Shown here piece by piece: positions 59,300-64,000 of a DNA stretch of 64,000 nt. The stretch spans positions 620,001-684,000 of the forward strand of contig NZ_JAMOAO010000001.1 in NCBI RefSeq assembly GCF_030555055.1, written 5' to 3'. The notes beneath the pieces are model-generated. The model was not told the DNA's origin, did no database searches, and saw nothing but the letters and a program-made list of their open reading frames with translations. The stretch's first letter is position 1, and each line of letters begins with the position of its first letter. The position numbers were made by a program, and so were the translations under genes. The stretch comes from Nocardiopsis sp. YSL2. Its GTDB lineage: Bacteria > Actinomycetota > Actinomycetes > Streptosporangiales > Streptosporangiaceae.

Positions 59300-60640
59300 G
59301 TGCCGTCACCGTTCCTGTGGGGAGTGGCCTCGTCCGCGTTCCAGGTCGAGGGGGCCCTGGCCGAGGACGGGCGCGCCCCGTCCGTGTGGGACGTCTTCAG
59401 CGCGCGGCCGGGCGCCGTCCGCGACGGCCACAGCCCCGCCACCGCCTGCGACCACTACCACCGCTGGGCCGAGGACGTGGACCTGCTCGACCGCTTGGGG
59501 GTGAACGCCTACCGGTTCTCGGTCTCCTGGCCGCGGGTGGTGCCGCAGGGGCGCGGCGCGGTCAACAAGGCGGGCCTGGACTTCTACGACCGCCTGGTGG
59601 ACGCCCTGGCGGAACGGGGTATCGAGCCGGTGCCGACCCTGTTCCACTGGGACCTGCCGCAGGCGCTGGAGGAGGCGGGCGGGTGGTCCGCGCGCGGAAC
59701 CGCCCAGGCCTTCGCCGACTACGCCGCCGCGGTCGCCGACCGCCTGGGCGACCGGGTACGCCGGTGGATCACGCTGAACGAGCCGGTCGTGCACATGGCC
59801 TACGGGCACGCGTTCGGCGTCCACGCACCCGGCAGGGCGCTGGACGTGCCGGACGTGCTGACGGTGGCCCACCACCAGCTCCTCGCGCACGGACTGGCCG
59901 CCGGAGCACTGCGCTCACGCGGGCTGGAGGTGCTGCTCACCAACAACTACTCCCCCGTGGGCCCGGCCACCGGCAGCGAGGCCGACGCGGCGGCGGCCCG
60001 CGCCTACGACGCCCTGCACAACCGCCTGTTCACCGATCCCGTCCTCACCGGCGCCTACCCGGACCTGGGCGCGTTCGGCGCGGACGGGATCGACGCCGTG
60101 CGCGAGGGGGACCTGGCGACGATCGCGGGCAGTGCGGACGGGCTGGGCGTCAACTACTACAACCCCACGCTCATCGCCGCTCCCCCGCACGGGTCGGCGC
60201 TGCCGTTCGACTTCGCCGAGATCACCGGGGTGCCCACGACGGCGTTCGGGTGGCCGGTGGTACCCGACGGCCTGGAGCGCCTGCTGCTCCTGCTCGGCGA
60301 CCGCTACGGCGACGCGCTCGTACCGATGTACGTGACCGAGAACGGCTGCTCGCAGCCGGACGAGGTCGACGCGGGCGGCGGCGTGGCCGACCCGGAGCGG
60401 ATCGCCTACCTGGCCGGGCACGTGCAGGCCATGGACCGGGCGCGTGAGCGCGGGGCGGACGTGCGCGGGTACTTCGTGTGGACGCTCACCGACAACTTCG
60501 AGTGGGCGGAGGGCTACCACCAGCGCTTCGGCCTGGTCCACGTCGACCACGCGACCCAGCGGCGCCGCCCCAAGGACTCCTTCGACTGGTACCGGTCGCT
60601 GATCGCCCGCCGTTCGGGTTCCGCGGAGGGCGATCGGTGA
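59300..60640 (+). CDS. GH1 family beta-glucosidase
   Basis: A 446-residue cytoplasmic retaining glycosidase. The GH1 N-terminal signature FLWGVASSAFQVEGA directly follows the start, the acid/base Glu is in WITLNEP, and the nucleophile Glu is in YVTENG. YFVWTLTDNFEWAEGYHQRFG and GLVHVDHATQRRRPKDS close the barrel. GTG at 59300 is chosen because AAGGAG lies six nt upstream; an earlier GTG at 59270 overlapping the transporter stop is less likely. It would hydrolyse the beta-glucosides brought in by the preceding carrier. Confidence 0.93.
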   Translation: MPSPFLWGVASSAFQVEGALAEDGRAPSVWDVFSARPGAVRDGHSPATACDHYHRWAEDVDLLDRLGVNAYRFSVSWPRVVPQGRGAVNKAGLDFYDRLVDALAERGIEPVPTLFHWDLPQALEEAGGWSARGTAQAFADYAAAVADRLGDRVRRWITLNEPVVHMAYGHAFGVHAPGRALDVPDVLTVAHHQLLAHGLAAGALRSRGLEVLLTNNYSPVGPATGSEADAAAARAYDALHNRLFTDPVLTGAYPDLGAFGADGIDAVREGDLATIAGSADGLGVNYYNPTLIAAPPHGSALPFDFAEITGVPTTAFGWPVVPDGLERLLLLLGDRYGDALVPMYVTENGCSQPDEVDAGGGVADPERIAYLAGHVQAMDRARERGADVRGYFVWTLTDNFEWAEGYHQRFGLVHVDHATQRRRPKDSFDWYRSLIARRSGSAEGDR

Positions 60641-60756
60641 GAGGAGGCGTCGGCACGGCCCGGTCGCCGGCCGCCTCCGGGCACGGCGCGGGGCGGGTCC
60701 GGTGTCCGCCGACCCGTCCGCACCGCGCTCGGGCGCCGGTGGTCCGCCCGGGGCGG

Positions 60757-61323
60757 CTACTCGCCCGCCACGGTGTCCAGGGGGCCGCTGTCGGCGCGGT
60801 CGGGGGCGGCCTCGCCGCGCTGGCGCGCGGGCTCCCACCACCACCAGTGCGACTCCGGCACCCAGGCGGGCACCTCCTCGCCGCTGACCGGGCTCGCCTC
60901 GGCCGCGACCGCCACCAGGGCGTCGTCGATCCGGGGCAGGGCCTCCAGGTCGCCCGGGCGCAGGAAGGTCTCCCAGGGGACGAACTCCTCGCCCAGGATC
61001 TGGAGCATGGACCGCCGCCAGCAGGCGGGCCGGTAGCCCTCGTGCCGACCGTTCTCGGCCGCGGTCTGGGTGCGCACCACGTACAGGCCCAGCCGGTCGG
61101 GGTTGTTACCCGACACCAGGAGCCGGGCGAGCGCGGCGTTGAGGTTCTGCCCGGCCGGGGACTCGCGTTCGGCGCGCGTGGTCGCCCGGTACAGCTCGAA
61201 GAGCGCCGCGAACGCGTCGTCCATCAGCGCGTCGCGGTCCCTGCGTCGCGTGGCGCTCTCCTCGAACGCGTCCGTCGTCCTCCTGGCCAGGCCGGGCAGG
61301 TCCCTGCCCGTGTCCGCACTCAC
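60757..61323 (-). CDS. Conserved hypothetical protein
   Basis: A 188-residue soluble protein I do not assign to a family. It is mostly helical at the start (DLPGLARRTTDAFEESATRR, AFAALFELYRATTRAERE) with a LNAALARLLVSGNNPDRLGLYVV segment. A Trp-rich motif ESHWWWWEPARQRGEA stands near the end. GTG at 61323 is preceded by GGGGCGG at seven nt; another GTG two codons upstream is possible. It converges with the GH1 gene and has no evident partner. Confidence 0.6.
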   Translation of the reverse strand: MSADTGRDLPGLARRTTDAFEESATRRRDRDALMDDAFAALFELYRATTRAERESPAGQNLNAALARLLVSGNNPDRLGLYVVRTQTAAENGRHEGYRPACWRRSMLQILGEEFVPWETFLRPGDLEALPRIDDALVAVAAEASPVSGEEVPAWVPESHWWWWEPARQRGEAAPDRADSGPLDTVAGE

Positions 61324-61467
61324 CGTCACACCGCCCCGTCCGCGCCGTCCGTCGAACACACCGTCACCGCGGTTTTTGCCCCGCCTTTGCGATGATAGAC
61401 AACCGGCCGACCGCGACGACTCGCGGTGGCCGGTCGGCTCGTATCGGTGCAGGTCGTCGTCGGCGCA

Positions 61468-62082
61468 TCAGGATCCGCCCGGGGGCCGGGCCAGGACGCC
61501 GTCCAGGGTCAGTGCCCACTGGCGCACGATCCGGGCCCGCCGGGGGCCGTCGTCGGTGAGCAGGTTGGCCAGCCCGAGGCCGCGGGCGAGGTCCAGGGTG
61601 GCCTGCACGGTCTCGCGCACCCCGGGGACCGACTCGTCGGCGCCGAGCAGGTCCACGGCGGCCCGGTGCACCTCCCGACCCATCCGCTCCTCCAGTGGCG
61701 TGACGCGCTCGCGCAGGACCGGATCGCTGGCGGCGGCCGCCCACAGCTGGAGGGCGGCGCGGAAGTCCACGCCGCTGAAGGCGTCCACGACCATCCGCAC
61801 GACGGCCTCGGTGCGCCCCGCCCCCTCAGGGACGGCGGCCACCCCGCGCCTGAGCTCCTCGCCGCGCCGGTCCAGCATGTGCCGCAGGGCCGCCAGGGAC
61901 AGGTCCTCACGGGTGGGGAAGTGGTGCTGGGCGGCGCCACGGGACACCCCGGCCTCCTCGGCGACCGCACCCACGGTGGCACCGGCCGCTCCGCGCTCGG
62001 CCAGCACTCGTACGGCCGCGTCGAGCAGCCGGGCGCGGGTGGCCCTGCTGCGTTCCTGCTGTGGTTCGCGACCGGCGTCCAC
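61468..62082 (-). CDS. TetR-family regulator of the acyl-CoA operon
   Basis: A 204-residue TetR repressor. Its DNA-binding domain is RARLLDAAVRVLAERGAAG with the helix-turn-helix TVGAVAEEAGVSRGAAQHHFPTRE. A ligand domain with ALQLWAAAASDPVLRERV and LDLARGLGLANLLTDDG follows. It is the third gene after a biotin carboxylase and an acyl-CoA dehydrogenase on the minus strand, with a 26-nt gap, so it probably represses that operon and responds to an acyl-CoA. GTG 62082 has AAGGGG eight nt upstream. Confidence 0.88.
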   Translation of the reverse strand: MDAGREPQQERSRATRARLLDAAVRVLAERGAAGATVGAVAEEAGVSRGAAQHHFPTREDLSLAALRHMLDRRGEELRRGVAAVPEGAGRTEAVVRMVVDAFSGVDFRAALQLWAAAASDPVLRERVTPLEERMGREVHRAAVDLLGADESVPGVRETVQATLDLARGLGLANLLTDDGPRRARIVRQWALTLDGVLARPPGGS

Positions 62083-62107
62083 GTCGGCGCCCCTTCCCGT
62101 CCTCGCC

Positions 62108-63280
62108 TCAGTACGACTTGGGCAGGCCGAGGGACTGCTGGGCCACGTAGTTGAGCACCATCTCCCGGCTGACCGGGGCGATGCGCGCCAGGCGCGCGGC
62201 GGCGATCGCCGCGCCGAGCCCGTACTCACTGGCCAGGCCGTTGCCCCCGAGGGTCTGGACGGCCTGGTCGACCGAGCGCACGCACGCCTCGGCCGCGGCG
62301 TACTTGGCCATGTTGGCCGCCTCGCCCGCCCCCGCGTCGTCGCCGGAATCGTAGCGGAGAGCCGCGTGCTGGGTCATCAACCGGGCCTGCTCCAGTTCGA
62401 TCTTCACCTGGGCGAGGGGGTGGGCCAGGCCCTGGTGGGCGCCGATGGGCGTGTCGCGCCACACCCTGCGGTCCTTGGCGTAGGCCACCGCGAGGTCCAG
62501 GGCGTGGCGGGCCGAGCCGGTGGCCAGGGAGGCGGCCATGATGCGTTCGGGGTTGAGTCCGGCGAAGAGCTGGAGCAGTCCCGCGTCGGGATCGCCGACC
62601 AGGGCGTCGCCCGGAAGGCGGACGTCGTCCAGGAACAGCTGGAACTGGTGGTCGGGGCTGACCAGGTCCATCTCGATGGGCCGGGCCTCGAAACCGGGGG
62701 TGCCGGTGGGGACGGTGAACAGCGCCGCGCTGAGCCGGCCGGTGGACTCGTCCTGGACGCGGCCCACGACCAGGACGGCGTCGGCGACGTCCACACCGGA
62801 GATGAAGGTCTTGCGCCCGTTGAGCACCCACCCGTCGCCGTCCCGTCGGGCCGTGGTGGTGATGTTGTGGGCGTTGGATCCGGCGTCGGCCTCGGTGATG
62901 GCGAAGGCCATGATGGTCTCACCGGTGGCCAGGCCGGGCAGCCAGCGCCCGCGCTGGTCGTCGGTGCCGAACCGGGACAGCACGGTGCCGCAGATGGCCG
63001 GTGAGACGACCATCATCAGGGTGGGGCACCCGGCGGCGCTGAGCTCCTCCAGGACGGCGGCCAGGTCGCCGATGCCGCCGCCTCCGCCGCCGTACTCCTC
63101 GGGGAGGTTCACGCCCAGGTAGCCCAGGGCGCCCGCCGCCCGCCACAGGTCGGTGAGGTAGGCGCCCTCCCGGGCCCTGGCTCTGTAGTAGTCGGAGCCG
63201 TACTCGGCGGCCAGGGCGGCGACGGCCGAGCGCAGCTCGACGCGTTCGGCCGGTTCGTTGAAGGTCATGGCAGCGGTCAC
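62108..63280 (-). CDS. Acyl-CoA dehydrogenase
   Basis: A 390-residue FAD-dependent dehydrogenase that makes an alpha,beta double bond in an acyl-CoA. Motifs are LGYLGVNLPEEYGGGGGG, MAFAITEADAGSNAHNI (FAD/substrate), GRKTFISGVDVADAVLVV, RVWRDTPIGAHQGLAH and VQTLGGNGLASEYGLG near the C-terminus. The GTG start overlaps the preceding biotin carboxylase stop as GTGA. Coupling to a carboxylase fits leucine/isovalerate or another branched-chain pathway; the exact substrate is not readable. Confidence 0.9.
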   Translation of the reverse strand: MTAAMTFNEPAERVELRSAVAALAAEYGSDYYRARAREGAYLTDLWRAAGALGYLGVNLPEEYGGGGGGIGDLAAVLEELSAAGCPTLMMVVSPAICGTVLSRFGTDDQRGRWLPGLATGETIMAFAITEADAGSNAHNITTTARRDGDGWVLNGRKTFISGVDVADAVLVVGRVQDESTGRLSAALFTVPTGTPGFEARPIEMDLVSPDHQFQLFLDDVRLPGDALVGDPDAGLLQLFAGLNPERIMAASLATGSARHALDLAVAYAKDRRVWRDTPIGAHQGLAHPLAQVKIELEQARLMTQHAALRYDSGDDAGAGEAANMAKYAAAEACVRSVDQAVQTLGGNGLASEYGLGAAIAAARLARIAPVSREMVLNYVAQQSLGLPKSY

Positions 63281-64000
63281 GGGGTCGGCCCTTCGTGGTC
63301 GAGGACGGCGTGGTCGAGGACGGCGAGGAGCGCTCCGGCGGGCACTCTCTGCCCCGGCGCGACCGGGAGCTCCCGGACGGCGCCGGCCGCGGGCGCGGTG
63401 ACGCGGTGCTCCATCTTCATGGCCTCCAGGCGCAGGAGCGTCTGGCCCTCGCGCACCTTCTCCCCCACGGACACGTCCACGGCCGTGACGGTGCCGGGCA
63501 TGGGCGCGGGCAGGGCTCCGGGGGTGACGGCGGGCTCGGGGACCGGAAGCGGGTCGACGGGGGTCAGGGTGACCGAGCCCAGGGGCGAGTCGACGAACAC
63601 CTCGCCGCCGGCGCGGTGGACGGTGAAGGTGCGGCGCAGGCCGTCGGCCTCCAGCACCACGCGGCCGGGGGCGGCCGCGAGCACGCGCACGCCCGGCAGG
63701 TCGGGGACGTAGGACCCGCGCACGCTGCGGTACGCCGAGCTCACGCGGCTCCCGTCGGTCCCACCCCCCGCGCCGGCCCCTGGGCCCGCGTCCGGTGCCC
63801 GCTCAGCCCCGTGTCCGGTGGACGGGGCTCCGCCGCCCGTACCGGCGGCGGTGTACCGGCGCGTGTGCGGCTGGGACGGCAGGTTGCGCCAGCCGGCGGG
63901 CACGCCCGCGGGGACGGTGGCGCCGGTGCGGCTCTCCTCGGCCTCGGCGAGGGTGGCCGCGAGCGCGGCCAGGCTCCGGGTCGCGGGGTCGGCCAGCGGC
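63277..64000 (-). CDS. Acyl-CoA carboxylase alpha subunit, C-terminal part (BCCP domain)
   Basis: The C-terminal 241 residues of a biotin-dependent acyl-CoA carboxylase alpha chain; the biotin carboxylase domain lies beyond the right edge. The typical linker PAGWRNLPSQPHTRRY is followed by a Gly/Ala-rich spacer, a beta-rich domain (RRTFTVHRAGGEVFVDSP) and the biotinyl domain with the modified Lys in LRLEAMKMEHRVTAP. It heads an operon with an acyl-CoA dehydrogenase and a TetR gene. Methylcrotonyl-, propionyl- or acetyl-CoA carboxylase all remain possible. Confidence 0.85.
   Translation of the reverse strand, partial: PLADPATRSLAALAATLAEAEESRTGATVPAGVPAGWRNLPSQPHTRRYTAAGTGGGAPSTGHGAERAPDAGPGAGAGGGTDGSRVSSAYRSVRGSYVPDLPGVRVLAAAPGRVVLEADGLRRTFTVHRAGGEVFVDSPLGSVTLTPVDPLPVPEPAVTPGALPAPMPGTVTAVDVSVGEKVREGQTLLRLEAMKMEHRVTAPAAGAVRELPVAPGQRVPAGALLAVLDHAVLDHEGPTP

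Overview
The window looks like a chromosome segment of a high-GC actinomycete. The best guess is a Nocardiopsis-type member of the Streptosporangiales. The evidence is very high GC with G/C-rich third codon positions, GTG and TTG starts, an adenylylation-type glutamine synthetase beside glnE, three F420-linked oxidoreductases, an XRE/DUF397 pair, and several genes whose start codon lies 5-8 nt after a TANNNT-like -10 box (leaderless mRNAs). Gene order (sucB, lipB-lipA, RDD, glnA, glnE, nadE, a second glnA-like gene, panB, map) resembles, from memory, the Streptomyces SCO2181-SCO2258 core interval, with accessory islands inserted. I see no rRNA, tRNA, insertion sequence or CRISPR array.

Left part (1-14.9 kb): the end of an E2 acyltransferase gene; an FMN reductase gene behind a near-perfect SoxR box; a TIGR01777 epimerase, lipB, lipA and DUF4191 (lipoate synthesis supplies the E2 cofactor); a DUF2975/XRE membrane-regulator pair with a CGATA operator; two tandem LytR-CpsA-Psr cell-wall ligases; an RDD protein; glnA with a GlnR box; and glnE, the adenylyltransferase for GlnA. 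Next (14.9-32.2 kb): a secreted alpha-amylase with a MalR-like operator, two small membrane or surface genes, a large ATP-binding LuxR regulator, a RibD-type reductase, a P2-type cation ATPase divergent from a HAD phosphatase/GH65 phosphorylase operon, nadE, and a glutamine-synthetase-like gene without the adenylylation tyrosine.

Middle (32.2-46 kb): a lower-GC accessory patch (DUF397, XRE/DUF5753, an orphan gene, Uma2). It is followed by a persulfide-detoxification cluster with a CstR-type repressor, a persulfide dioxygenase-rhodanese fusion, two rhodaneses, a SulP carrier and a small beta-carbonic-anhydrase-like protein, with four copies of an ATACCCCC operator. Then come an F420 nitroreductase, a broken FAD monooxygenase beside an intact TetR gene, the NO-detoxification pair hmp/nsrR with an NsrR box, a DHA2 drug exporter and panB.

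Right part (46-64 kb): an LLM F420 oxidoreductase; three tandem secreted-protein genes (one beta/gamma-crystallin-like, two duplicated possible aerolysin-fold proteins sharing an identical 80-bp block); an F420:NADPH oxidoreductase; map; a three-peptidase set (M55, M20, S66) suited to cell-wall peptide recycling; an acyl-CoA oxidase; a beta-glucoside transporter/GH1 operon behind a 31-bp dyad; and an acyl-CoA catabolic operon (biotin carboxylase, acyl-CoA dehydrogenase, TetR) that runs off the right edge. The secreted trio and the sulfur/CO2 cluster are the most unusual items.
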